A stretch of DNA of 64,000 bases from Fimbriimonas ginsengisoli Gsoil 348. Lineage in GTDB: Bacteria; Armatimonadota; Fimbriimonadia; Fimbriimonadales; Fimbriimonadaceae. A program made the position numbers and the translations under genes. The stretch is taken from NCBI RefSeq assembly GCF_000724625.1, contig NZ_CP007139.1:5084001-5148000 (forward strand), in the 5' to 3' direction. This document shows, one piece after another, positions 16,973 through 26,143 of the stretch; position 1 is the stretch's first letter, and every line of letters starts with the position of its first letter. The notes under the pieces are model-generated. The model worked only from the letters and a program-made list of their open reading frames with translations, was not told the origin of the DNA and did not search any database.

Positions 16973-17037
16973 ATGTATAGTCGCGCTAGTGCGACCCTGT
17001 ACATATGCATGGGCTCCTTTGAAGGGGGAGCGTCAAA

Positions 17038-17661
17038 ATGTCCACTCAAGCTTATCAACTCAACGCCAGCGACCAGAAGAGATTCAACGAACTCATGGAG
17101 GCCACCTACAAGAAGGTGTTCAACATGTCGTACCGTCTCGCTGGGAACCGCACGGATGCCGAGGACTTGACCCAGGAGGCGTTCTTCCGGGCGTACCGAT
17201 CGTTCAACGACTATGAGGGCGACCGGCCGTTCGAGAACTGGATCTTCCGGATCGTGACTCGGCTCTTCCTCGATTTGCTGCGCAATCGACGACGCCGAAT
17301 CAAGGCCGTCTCGTACGATACGCCGCTTAACCAGGGCAGCGGCGACGACAACCTGTTCTTCGAAATGCCGGATGAGACCTCGAATCCCGAAGTTCGGATC
17401 CTCGAAGGAACGTTCAGCGAGGACCTGCAGAAGGCGCTGAACTCCCTTTCGCCCGAACAACGGTTGCTGATCACCCTCGCCGACATCGAAGGCGTGCCTT
17501 ACAAGGACATCGCCGACATGCTCGGCAAGCCGGTCGGAACGATCCGCTCGCGCCTGCACCGAACCCATAAGCTCATCCGAGCCCGCCTCGAGCAGATCAA
17601 GCGAGAAGGCCACCCGATCTCGAGCAGCCAGCGAACGCTGAAGCTAGCCACGTCGCACTGA
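17038..17661 (+). CDS. ECF-family RNA polymerase sigma factor
   Basis: 207 residues with both ECF regions. Region 2 reads FNELMEATYKKVFNMSYRLAGNRTDAEDLTQEAFFRAYRSFNDYEGDRPFENWIFRIVTRLFLDLLR, containing the DAEDLTQE core-binding motif; region 4 reads LNSLSPEQRLLITLADIEGVPYKDIADMLGKPVGTIRSRLHRTHKLIRARL, an HTH for the -35 element. The ribosome site GGGGGAG lies 8 nt upstream of the ATG. No anti-sigma gene follows; the next genes are on the other strand. A matching ECF promoter sits upstream, so positive autoregulation is plausible. The acidic linker between regions is about 40 residues. Confidence 0.95.
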   Translation: MSTQAYQLNASDQKRFNELMEATYKKVFNMSYRLAGNRTDAEDLTQEAFFRAYRSFNDYEGDRPFENWIFRIVTRLFLDLLRNRRRRIKAVSYDTPLNQGSGDDNLFFEMPDETSNPEVRILEGTFSEDLQKALNSLSPEQRLLITLADIEGVPYKDIADMLGKPVGTIRSRLHRTHKLIRARLEQIKREGHPISSSQRTLKLATSH

Positions 17662-17671
17662 CTGGATAGGC

Positions 17672-17748
17672 GGGGTTAGCGGTTGGCAGTTAGCAGTTAG
17701 AAGAAGGGATGCGATTTCTCCAACAGCCAACCGCTAACTGCCAACCCC
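17672..17748. repeat. Inverted-repeat element built on GTTAGC/GTTGGC words
   Basis: The left arm (17672-17700) strings GGTTAGC, GGTTGGC and AGTTAGC words; the right arm (17721-17748) is CAACCGCTAACTGCCAACCCC and close variants. A related 34-bp string lies at 51597-51630 next to the HPPD stop. It separates the sigma factor from the convergent ABC permease and might end transcription of both. Confidence 0.7.
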
Positions 17749-17749
17749 C

Positions 17750-18940
17750 TCAAGCCTCGTATTCCCAACGGATCCGCTTCAAAGCAAACACTCCGAAGAA
17801 GACCGCGAAGCCGAGCAGGGCGTACACCGCCGGCATTGCGTGCTGTAGATCTTGAGCTCGCCACAGCATCGAATCGAATCCGTCGACGGCCCAGCGGACC
17901 GGGATGAAGAGGGAGATCGACTGCACCCAGCCCGGCATTAGGAATGACGGGAACCAGGCTCCGCCGAGCATGGTCATCGTCAAGACTGCCAGGATCGACA
18001 AGCCCCGGCTCTGCTGCTCCGTTCTTCCCAGCGCCGCCACGAAAAGCCCGAACGTGGCCGCCATGAACGAGGCGGCCAGGGCCACCAGGGCAAACCCGAT
18101 CACGCTCCCTTGAACCCGCATGTGGAACAAGATCGCCCCCGAGCCGAAGACGACCGCCAGGATCATTAGAGCCCGAAGCGCCCCGCTTAGCACCTTTCCG
18201 AGCAACAGCATGGGAGCGCCCACTGGCGCCGCCCGCAACCGCCGCCAGATCCCTTGTCGCCGCTCTCGCAGAATTCCCATTGCGGACTCGATCGACCAGA
18301 ACAGCAGACCTTGGATCGCCATGCCTGCGAACGAGTGCGCGATCCCACTCCATTTCTCGTTTCCATCGGTGGAGGCCGCCTGCGCCGTTTTCGGCGCGTC
18401 TTTTACCACGTACGGCATTTTCTGCTCACTTGAGCCTGCGACGTCGCCGAACGCGGCATGGACGATGCTGGAAGAGAGCACCCGGCTCGTCGTCCCTTCC
18501 GCGACTCCCGCCTCGTATGCCTTGGATGGGTCGCTCATCTTGATGAGCTCAGGCGGATCCCCCTGGCCCTGCATCGCCGCGACCGCCTTCTGGGAGAAGC
18601 CTTTCGTGAGGACGATTCCATAGCCGATCCTCCCCTCGTTAACCCACTGTTGCGCCGTCGCCCGATCGGTCGGCAATGCTTCGATCGAATCGCTCTTGGC
18701 GATCCGCTTGAGGACGTCCGCCGCTACCGGGCCGTTGTCTTCGTCCACCAGGGCAATCTGAATCTTGCTCTTGGGCGCGGCGCTCTTTCCCGCGCCGTTA
18801 TTGTTGTCCATGTTGCTCGTCAGCATCCCCATGAACGAGGCGATGGCCACCGGTACGGCGAACGAGATGATCATCGCCTTCCGGTCCGCGACGAACACTT
18901 TGAGATCTTTACGAATGAGTTCGAGAAGTAACTTGAACAT
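17750..18940 (-). CDS. ABC-2 type exporter permease
   Basis: 396 residues. One N-terminal helix (MIISFAVPVAIASFMGMLTS) is followed by a large outside domain of about 160 residues, then five helices at the C-terminus (GLLFWSIESAMGILRERRQG, ALMILAVVFGSGAIL, GFALVALAASFMAATFGLFVAAL, GLSILAVLTMTMLGGAWFPS, ALLGFAVFFGVFAL), the ABC-2 membrane type. It would form the channel for the ATPase encoded 3 bp upstream. Family members export drugs, lipids or proteins. The substrate is not visible; the LRERRQGIWRRLRAAPV signature is shared with drug/NodJ-type exporters. Confidence 0.92.
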   Translation of the reverse strand: MFKLLLELIRKDLKVFVADRKAMIISFAVPVAIASFMGMLTSNMDNNNGAGKSAAPKSKIQIALVDEDNGPVAADVLKRIAKSDSIEALPTDRATAQQWVNEGRIGYGIVLTKGFSQKAVAAMQGQGDPPELIKMSDPSKAYEAGVAEGTTSRVLSSSIVHAAFGDVAGSSEQKMPYVVKDAPKTAQAASTDGNEKWSGIAHSFAGMAIQGLLFWSIESAMGILRERRQGIWRRLRAAPVGAPMLLLGKVLSGALRALMILAVVFGSGAILFHMRVQGSVIGFALVALAASFMAATFGLFVAALGRTEQQSRGLSILAVLTMTMLGGAWFPSFLMPGWVQSISLFIPVRWAVDGFDSMLWRAQDLQHAMPAVYALLGFAVFFGVFALKRIRWEYEA

Positions 18941-18943
18941 GGC

Positions 18944-19858
18944 TTAGTCCCTCATGCTCCGGCCCGTCAGGTGGAGGAAGACCTCTTCCAGGCTCGGCGA
19001 GTGACACTTGATAGATGTAATGCGCGCTCCACTCTCCCGTAGCGCGATCAAGATGTGGGGTAGGTCGTCCGTCAGGTCGTCGACCTGGAAACTTAGTGTT
19101 TGTCCCTCAAGCCGCACGTTTTTCGCGCCCGGCAATTCCAGCCCATCCGGCAGCAGATCGAGGTCGATGACGACCGTCTCCTCTTGACCCAACATCCGCT
19201 GCAGGTCGGCCATCGATCCGACCGCGACCACTTCTCCGTGATCCATCACCGCCGCCCGTTGGCAAAGCCGCTCGACCTCCTCCATATAGTGCGTGGTGTA
19301 GATAATCGTCTTCCCTTCGTCGGCGAGATTCAGAAGCGTCTCGAAAATCAGGTTCCGGCTCTGTGGGTCGACTCCGACGGTGGGCTCGTCGAAGACAAGC
19401 AGCTCCGGGTCGTGCAGCAACGCCACCGCGATGTTCAGACGCCGCTTCATTCCACCGGAGTAATTCTTCACCGGCTCCTTATCGCGGTCCCGCAGGCCGG
19501 CGATTTCCAAAGCCCGGTCGCTCGCTCTCGCGATATCCAAGCCAGCCAGCCCGTAGAGCGCGCCAAAGAACCGAAGGTTGTCCCGCGCGGAAATCTCGTC
19601 GTACAGGGCGATCTCTTGGGGAACGTAGCCGATCTTTCGCTTGGCCCCCATCGCGGAAGTGGTGACCGTCTCTCCGTCCACCTTCGCTTCCCCGCCGTCC
19701 GGATCCAAGGTTCCGGTGATCATAGAAATCGTGGTCGTCTTCCCCGCCCCGTTCGGCCCAAGCAACCCAAATCTCTCCCCCCGCGCCACCTCGAAGCTAA
19801 CGTTCTTAACCGCTGCAAGGTCCCCATATCTCTTCTGTAAGCCGCTTACTTGAAGCAC
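18944..19858 (-). CDS. ABC transporter ATP-binding protein (exporter type)
   Basis: 304 residues with Walker A GPNGAGKT (34-41), Q-loop in GYVPQEIALYDEIS, signature NYSGGM (132-137) and Walker B LLVFDEP (153-159), then the H-loop TTHYMEE. The C-terminal 80 residues (VVIDLDLLPDGLELPG...SIKCHSPSLEEVFLHLTGRSMRD) are the accessory domain of the drug-exporter/CcmA-like ATPases. The gene is 3 bp upstream of the permease, and both form a dimeric exporter with two copies of each. No regulator is adjacent; the divergent side is a 200-bp gap. Confidence 0.95.
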   Translation of the reverse strand: MLQVSGLQKRYGDLAAVKNVSFEVARGERFGLLGPNGAGKTTTISMITGTLDPDGGEAKVDGETVTTSAMGAKRKIGYVPQEIALYDEISARDNLRFFGALYGLAGLDIARASDRALEIAGLRDRDKEPVKNYSGGMKRRLNIAVALLHDPELLVFDEPTVGVDPQSRNLIFETLLNLADEGKTIIYTTHYMEEVERLCQRAAVMDHGEVVAVGSMADLQRMLGQEETVVIDLDLLPDGLELPGAKNVRLEGQTLSFQVDDLTDDLPHILIALRESGARITSIKCHSPSLEEVFLHLTGRSMRD

Positions 19859-20057
19859 GATGGAATCTTACGACGATCGCCGCCTGGCGTTGCAAGACTC
19901 GCCCATGGGCGTCAGGCGCAGATCCACCATTCGTGGCGTCTCAACCTCCTTGTGCCCTGACCAAAAGGGGCAAACTAACTCAAGACCCCCATTAAATGAA
20001 CCTCTCCCCTAGCGAGTGTCCGTTCCGCAGGGAGAGGCATAGCTATGGGCGTCGCCG

Positions 20058-21182
20058 TTACTTCAGCGTAACCTTCTCCTCCCTAACGTAAGCCCCGCCG
20101 AGGAAGTAGGTTCGGAACTCCAGCCTCGCCTTCGAGGGGGCGGTGAAGGCGAGGGTGAACGCCTGGTAGTTATTCGCCTTTTTGAACTGCTTCCGCGTCA
20201 GCTTCTGACTTGCCAGCACACAGCCCGAGTTTGCGTCGTAGACGTCGAGATTCACGATCGCCTTATTGTCGGCGGTCACGTTGTCGAGCATGAGATGGAA
20301 CTCTGCCCCGTAGTCACCCGCTGGCGCTTCGTCCTCGTACGGGCCGTAGCAAAGGTATTTGTTGGCGGGGTCGCTCTTGGACGCGCTCCAGCCACCCGAG
20401 TCGGCGCGACCCACTTGGTGGAAGAGGCCCGTTGATGCCTTATAGGTCCATATCTGGGGAACGACCTGGATCATCCCCTCGACGAAGGCGGTTTCTCCTT
20501 TCTTCATGGAGCCGAACCCCAGCTCCAAGTTGTTCGTACCAAAGTGATTGTAGAAGTGGAGGTTGCCATAGTGGCTTGAGCGCGTCACATCCACTCGGAC
20601 GGTACCGAAGCCCCCCGAGACCTCGGCCCAGGTGGTTGGCAACGTGGTCGAGGCGACGCCGACGTAACCGAGCAGATTGCCCTGCGCATCGGTGACCCTG
20701 AATGGCGTCGGGATATCCCGATAGTTACCCGCGGAACCTTGCCGCCACGGATTTGGGACCCCACCTAGCAAGTACCGCGTTCCGTTGAATCGGAAGCTCG
20801 ATACCGCCTGCTTTCCAAAGTCGAACGGCATGCTCATGCCGGCGAACGTGGTCTGCACCGGTCCGACTTCCGCATAGAACGACACCGAAGTGGGTCCGGT
20901 CTGGGTGAAACTCAGCTTAAATTTCGGCCCGGGGATCGTGGGCGAGTCGGACATCATGATCCCGTTGGTCGACCCTTTCGAGGTAACGCTTTTCCCATGG
21001 GCGTCCGACCCGTCGAGCGTTCCGATCAAATAGATCCCGCCGGTACCGACGCGGTCGCCGAGAATAGAGCTCCCCCGGACCGAGATGTCCGACATTCTTC
21101 CGGGTGCGTTGGTAAACGTAACGGACTGAGCGGCAGCCGCGCCGCAAATGCCGAGAACAAGCAAACTGAGAAGTTTTCTCAT
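20058..21182 (-). CDS. Secreted beta-rich protein, function unknown
   Basis: 374 residues from the ATG at 21182, preceded by AGAAGGA 8 nt upstream; the longer frame to 21305 is non-coding leader. A signal peptide is clear (MRKLLSLLVLGICGAAAAQ). The rest is Gly/Ser/Thr-rich and looks all-beta; the last 100 residues (YDANSGCVLASQKLTRKQFKKANNYQAFTLAFTAPSKARLEFRTYFLGGAYVREEKVTL) resemble a carbohydrate-binding-like beta sandwich. No catalytic motif seen. It is last in a run of minus-strand genes starting with the sigma-like/CHAT pair and has its own conserved upstream motif plus an upstream terminator, so it is probably an independent transcript. Confidence 0.8.
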   Translation of the reverse strand: MRKLLSLLVLGICGAAAAQSVTFTNAPGRMSDISVRGSSILGDRVGTGGIYLIGTLDGSDAHGKSVTSKGSTNGIMMSDSPTIPGPKFKLSFTQTGPTSVSFYAEVGPVQTTFAGMSMPFDFGKQAVSSFRFNGTRYLLGGVPNPWRQGSAGNYRDIPTPFRVTDAQGNLLGYVGVASTTLPTTWAEVSGGFGTVRVDVTRSSHYGNLHFYNHFGTNNLELGFGSMKKGETAFVEGMIQVVPQIWTYKASTGLFHQVGRADSGGWSASKSDPANKYLCYGPYEDEAPAGDYGAEFHLMLDNVTADNKAIVNLDVYDANSGCVLASQKLTRKQFKKANNYQAFTLAFTAPSKARLEFRTYFLGGAYVREEKVTLK

Positions 21183-21203
21183 AAGTTTTCCTTCTGTCAA
21201 CCC

Positions 21204-21233
21204 GTGAAGCTCTACGAGGCCGAGGTTCTTACA
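21204..21233 (-). promoter_or_regulatory. Conserved upstream motif, copy 1 (TGTAAGAAC...CTTCAC)
   Basis: On the minus strand the span reads TGTAAGAAC, then CTCGGCC, GTAG and CTTCAC. A near copy lies at 22320-22348 before the next secreted-protein gene. It is placed between a terminator and the ribosome site of the 21182 gene, so it is best read as a shared promoter, though the -10 does not match a standard box. Confidence 0.55.
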
Positions 21234-21235
21234 GG

Positions 21236-21272
21236 AAAAATCGCCCGGCTCCGTAGAGCCGGGCGATTTTTT
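21236..21272 (-). terminator. Rho-independent terminator
   Basis: AATCGCCCGGCT and AGCCGGGCGATT flank a 6-base loop, with T-runs on both strands. It starts 2 bp after the stop of the 21275-22276 gene and would end its transcript. Confidence 0.9.
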
Positions 21273-21274
21273 TC

Positions 21275-22276
21275 TTACTTCACGTAGCGAACGATCGTCG
21301 CGCAAAGGCTGTCGAGGTCCGCGCCGGATACCTCCGTGCGTGGGTTATCGTAATAGAAGTGGCCGTTGCGCTTGGGCCAGAGGTGGAACGCCGGATGCCA
21401 AAGCAGCGAGTTGCCGCCCCACCCGGATTGGAACGCCGAGAGCGTCATCGACGGAATCGCCTTCCATGCGCCGTTTTTCAGCGAGTAGGCGAGATCCTTT
21501 GGCTCCTTCTGGTCCACGTCGTTTACGGCCCAGCCGTCGTTGCTAACGACCGTGAAACCCGACTTCGCAAGCTTTTTGGGATCGGAGATCCCCTCAGGAA
21601 AATGGTATTCCGTTTCGGTCGAAAACGATGGATAACCCTTGCCGGGCGAGAAGCTCGAGGCGAGGGAGAAGGTGGTCGCCTTGATCCTTCGAACGAGCAC
21701 TTGGCTGGCGGGGAACGTCCCCTTCGGATTGTCCTTCTTCCACGCGTCGACCAACCCCTTCAACAAGCCGCTCATGCGGGTCGACCAATCCGAGTTGGAG
21801 TAGTCGTCTTCGTTTGCCACGGCGAGTCGATAGCGAGCCGCCGTCGGATACTTCTTAAAGATGTTGGTGTAGAACTCCTTGCCGAGGTCGGCCGCGTTTC
21901 CGGACATGGTGTGGTGACCATAGTCGATGACCAGACTGAGCGATCGGCCCGGGAGTCCAGTTAAAAAGCAGATAGCGTTACCATATCGGTTGCTAGAAAA
22001 TTGGGGCGCGTAGGCCAGCTCTATCGTTCGGTTCGGACCCGCCTGCCCCAGCGCCGAGACGATTCTGAGCGCTGCCGTCGCCGAGAAGGCGCCAAAGTAG
22101 AGCGATTGGATCCCCCGGCGGGAGGAGGCCGAGCGGTCTCCATCCATCGAGCTCGGATCCTCGTTGGTGGTAAGCGTCCCTCCGTTACCTCCGCAGCCGA
22201 CGATCAGGCCTCCGGCGAGGACGACGGCACAGGGAGATACGGCTCTCCAAATGACAAATCTTGTTTTGGTCTTCAT
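21275..22276 (-). CDS. Lipoprotein of unknown function
   Basis: 333 residues with a lipoprotein signal ending LAGGLIVGC (Cys28), then a Gly/Asn/Ser-rich linker. The body contains SLYFGAFSATAALRIVSALGQAGPNRTIELAYAPQF and NDGWAVNDVDQ...WHPAFHLWPKRNGHFYYDNPRTEVSGADLDSLCATIVRYVK, with no family I know. The ribosome site GGAG sits 10 nt before the ATG, and a 7-bp hairpin (22293-22308) lies in the 5' leader. The conserved upstream motif is shared with the next secreted gene. Lies 90 bp downstream of the CHAT gene in the same direction. Cell-surface location is clear; role unknown. Confidence 0.8.
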   Translation of the reverse strand: MKTKTRFVIWRAVSPCAVVLAGGLIVGCGGNGGTLTTNEDPSSMDGDRSASSRRGIQSLYFGAFSATAALRIVSALGQAGPNRTIELAYAPQFSSNRYGNAICFLTGLPGRSLSLVIDYGHHTMSGNAADLGKEFYTNIFKKYPTAARYRLAVANEDDYSNSDWSTRMSGLLKGLVDAWKKDNPKGTFPASQVLVRRIKATTFSLASSFSPGKGYPSFSTETEYHFPEGISDPKKLAKSGFTVVSNDGWAVNDVDQKEPKDLAYSLKNGAWKAIPSMTLSAFQSGWGGNSLLWHPAFHLWPKRNGHFYYDNPRTEVSGADLDSLCATIVRYVK

Positions 22277-22319
22277 CGGATTTCTCCGGCTCGGGGGCTC
22301 AAGCCCCCTCGCTTGACCT

Positions 22320-22348
22320 GTGAAGACCTACACCGCCGAGTTCTTACA
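22320..22348 (-). promoter_or_regulatory. Conserved upstream motif, copy 2 (TGTAAGAAC...CTTCAC)
   Basis: On the minus strand TGTAAGAAC, TCGGC, GTAG and CTTCAC occur in the same order as in 21204-21233, with one base less between the ends. Here the TGTAAGAA word lies in the loop of a hairpin formed by CCGCCGAG and CTCGGCGG (22333-22357). Confidence 0.55.
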
Positions 22349-22365
22349 TCTCGGCGGGATTTTTT

Positions 22366-25300
22366 TCAAAAATGTACCGGCTGACTATCGCCGATAAGCC
22401 GGAACCCGGCCCAGTAGTAGGGATGCTCTTTTCCGCGAGTCCGCATCACGTTCAGGGCGGCGCGCTGTAGGCTCAGGTCGCACGGCTTACCTGCCTTCAA
22501 CTGTCGGAACAAAGCGACGACCAGAGAGCGGGAGTCGTCTCCCGGGATGTCCCAGCCCGTCGCCACCACGCTTCGGCAACCCGCCGTGCGAAACGCCCAT
22601 GCCAGCCCCAGCAGTCCGTCGCCCCCCCGCATAGGCACCTACCCCGGTTTCGCAGGCAGACAAGACGGCCAGATCGGCCCGCAGTTGCATGGCCGCCACT
22701 TCCCTTGCCCGAAAAACCCCATCGTCTCCACCACCGGCGCCGATACGCAGGTACGAATCCATCGGATCTCGCAAAGCGAATGAGCCGTGGCACGAGAAGA
22801 GAAGGACGCGAAACAAAACCATGTCGCGTTTGGCCCAGTCTTCCCGTTCGGAGGGCCGCACAACTGCGCCCGCAATCTCCCGCCCGACCGCCCTGACCTC
22901 ATCCAATGCCCACTGGTCCATCGGCAGTTGCTGAGCAAACCCGGCGGCATACAGACCCTTCCGGGCTCGAGCCCCGCGCGCCTCCTCCAGAGAGCCCAGG
23001 GACGGTGCAAAGCTGATGGCGAAACGCTCCACAAGCCGCTTCCCACTACCGTCGATCAGCGCAGCGAACGGCACAACGTGAAACGCCGCATCCCCCGCCA
23101 CGACGATGCGGGAGAACCGATGAGGAGCGAGTAAACCCGCCGCCGCGAGGCGGCCCAACAGCATCGAGCCCAAGGCTTTCGCCCCTGCTCGCTCCGACGC
23201 TACCGACTTGCCACTGATGACCGGCGAGCTGTCGGGGCTCCAGTCGTTCATCGCGTGGGTAAGCCTGGCCGGGTCGAAGGGAATCTCGAACGCCTGCGGC
23301 GCGCCATCCGATGGAGAAGCGATCACCAGCGTGCTCCGCTCGTCCAGAAAGGCGTATTGCACAACCAGCGTTCGAGGATGCCGCCGGATGGCCCGCGCAA
23401 TGGGCTCGATTTGAGTGTGCCAGTCCCGACCGAGCGAATCCGGTTCCTTCAGCTTCTGTCCCAGATCGCGACCGCTGTCTAACATCGCCTGGGCTGCTCG
23501 CAAGTCCTTGGACCGCCGCCAGAGCGTCCATGCATAGCGGGCGTAAACGGTTCCCACGAGGTACTGCTGAGCGGAGCCGATGCTTTCAGGCCCTTGGTGA
23601 ACGGACAGTCTCTTCGTGAATAGGTCGAGCGACTTCTCGAAATGGTCGAGAGCGGAAGCCGTCTCCCCCAACTGCGCCTCTATCCACGCCAAGTTGCTCA
23701 ATGCAAGCGCTCGATAGATCCCCGGTCCTCGCAACTTTACGGCCTCATGGGCGGGACCGGAAGCTTCCTGCCAGCGGCGGCGAAAGAGAAGCGCGGAGAC
23801 CTCATTGTTCAGCTTCAGCAGCGACGAAACGCCGGGCACGGCGCCCGCGCCTCCATCTAGCGCCCTCGCCAAGCTGTTCAGATCGAACAACGCCGTCGCC
23901 GCAGAGCTCGGCGACTTTGCCCGCAATGCAAGCCGCTTTGCCTCGGCAAAGCTCTTCTTCGCATCGGAAACGTTGCCGCGTCGCAAGTGCAACATTCCCA
24001 GCGTCACCATTAGGTCGGCTTCCCCGCCAAGGTTCGGATGAGCCGCATAGATGCCACGGGCATCGATGATGTCCTCCTCGGCCCGCGCAAACTCTCCCAT
24101 TTCCAGTCGCGACGCCGCTCGTATATTCAACAGCGAGGCGACGGACAAGGGGTCGAGCTTGGCTCGAAGGGCCAGCGCCCGATCGCTGGCCGCTGCCGCG
24201 CTCTCAAATTCGGTAAGGTGGTAACGGGCGGCGGCAAGATTGTTCTGCGACGCGCCGAATTGGAAGTACCAGGATAGCGGCGAGCCCGAGTTCCCCTCCG
24301 GCAGTTCTCCCAGCACCTTCAGGTGCGCCTCGAACCCCGCTGCCGCCTCTTCGTAATTCCCTTCGTCCCACTCCACCATCGCGGCTTCAAAGTCGAGCAA
24401 TGCCTGCAGATTGGGCGTTTTGCATTCGCGGGTCGCCCTTTGGCCTTCCTGGGCAAGCGCGCGAGCCTCCTTGAAGCGGCCAAGCCGACGATAGGCCGAG
24501 CTACCCCAGTAGCAAGCGCCGGTGTAGCTAACGATGATCGAAGTCCGCTTGTCGCCCGTCTGCTTGTCGTCCCGAAAGAGGAGCCGGCCCGCCTCCAAGG
24601 TCGGCCCGATATACGGAAGCGCCGACTCCGAGTCGTCGAGTGAGACGAAGAATTGGATCGTCTCATATCCCGACCGCAGGATGGCGCTCGGCCGACGCAT
24701 GCGGCGCGACATGGCTACCGTGTCCCGCAACAACCGGGCCGCCTCTGGCCGGTTGGTTTCCTCTAGGCGAAGCGCCTGGTCGAACAGTTTCTGAACCGCC
24801 TCGAGCGTATCTCCCGGTCCAGCCGGCGGAACGACCTCCTGCGCCGATGTGCTCTGGGGGCTCGGCGCGCACTTGCCCGCTGTCCATTTCACGATCCTCA
24901 TGGGCCGGCCCGGCGCCGGTGCGCCGGCGAGCTGGTCGGGCACGATCGACAATTCTTCGCCGACTTTCGCCACCTTCCGCCACTCGTCGAGCCCCCGTCG
25001 AAGGTCGCGGACTTGGGGGCCCGTCACAGCGGCCAGAACCTTGTCCGCCTCATCCAAACGATCGACCTGGAACAGGTCGGCAGCCGCCAAGGCCGGTGCC
25101 CTGCGGATCAGCAGACGCGCCGTAGCAAGGGTTCTTTTTTCTTCGGGACTTAACACGTGAATCCGGAAAATCCGCCACTTACGCTCAGCCTCGGCGCGAA
25201 CAGAATTTGGCTCCAACGGCCTCACACCCACAGCGTACCGGCCGGGCGTCAGCTTGGCGACGGGCTCGAGGATCGCGCGTCCGCCTGCGGTCCGTTGCCG

Positions 25301-26143
25301 AATGGGGATCGCTCGGCGCGGCGCGCCGCCCTCGGTCTCCCATAGTCCCCACTGCCATTGCTTATTCCCTAGACCGGAAAACTCGAAGCGCGGAGTTCTC
25401 TCGGTCAACCCCCGGCTACCCGGAGCCGGGCGGATCAATACCGGGGTCGCGCCCATTCCGCTCGCACTTTTCTGACCGGCATGAAGCATTCGGTTCAGTA
25501 CCGCAAGGCTCGTGCTGTCACTGTAGAGCGGCAGGTAGAGCGACGATATCGCCCCGACCCTCGGGCGCTGAAGCTTGCCCTTAAGGCGATCGACCTCCTT
25601 CTGCAGCTCCTTGATCCGGGCTCTACTGGCGCCATTCTCGGCGGCGTCGGCGGCCAGGTGTTTGAGCTCTTCTTGCGCCCTGGCGAGTTCCTGGCGAGCG
25701 GCGCTCAGCTCGGCGCTTTGGGTTACGAACAGAGAGTCACGCACCGCCACCGGTGGCGAACCCAGGCGACTTCCGCCCAAAAGGAATGCGCCGACTATAA
25801 GGCAGGCGATGAAAAAGTAACGCGTTAAGATTTCCCAGCGTGAGCTGGGCGCCTTGTCCATGACGGGAGCCACGGGGGCCGTATCTCCGATTCGAGGCTC
25901 CTCGGCGATCGGCTTTAGATTGATGGGGCTGACCGGTGGCAGCTTCGGTTCGACCTGCTCCAACGCCAGTTGCTCGCGAGCATCTTCGATCTCTGCCCGG
26001 GCTTGTTCGTCGACGCTCAGCAATGCATCGACTTCCGCCCTCTCCTGATCGCTCATCAAGCCGAGGAGGTACCGGCGGGTCTCCTCGGGACTCAACGCCG
26101 GCTCTCCAGAGCCAAACGCATAGATATCGCTGAAGTCTTTCAT
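22366..26143 (-). CDS. Membrane-anchored TPR-CHAT (caspase-like) protein, frameshifted at a G7 run
   Basis: Starts at 26143, overlapping the sigma-like gene by 4 bp. Residues 1-100 resemble an anti-sigma-like cytoplasmic region (LSPEETRRYLLGLMSDQERAEVDALL); a membrane helix lies at about 105-123; a coiled coil at 141-190; TPR-like helical repeats from about 450 to 900; then a C-terminal CHAT domain. The caspase-like dyad is intact: His1119 in FSCHGSF and Cys1164 in LSACETG. Just after the cysteine the frame breaks at seven C's on the plus strand (22622-22628): the first frame stops at 22487, while the normal CHAT ending (GDGLLGLAWAFRTAGCRSVVATGWD...HPYYWAGFRLIGD) continues in the other frame to 22366. 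Removing one G restores the domain. It may be a sequencing error, true mutation, phase switch or programmed slip. Confidence 0.85.

Noticed and set aside
13884-17748. CRISPR-like array
   Set aside because: The repeated words are short, unevenly spaced and arranged as mirrored arms, not as regular repeat-spacer units, and no cas gene is near.
22333-22362. CCGCCGAG/CTCGGCGG hairpin followed by a T-run on the plus strand as a terminator
   Set aside because: No plus-strand gene precedes it; on the minus strand there is no T-run, and it lies in the leader of a minus-strand gene.
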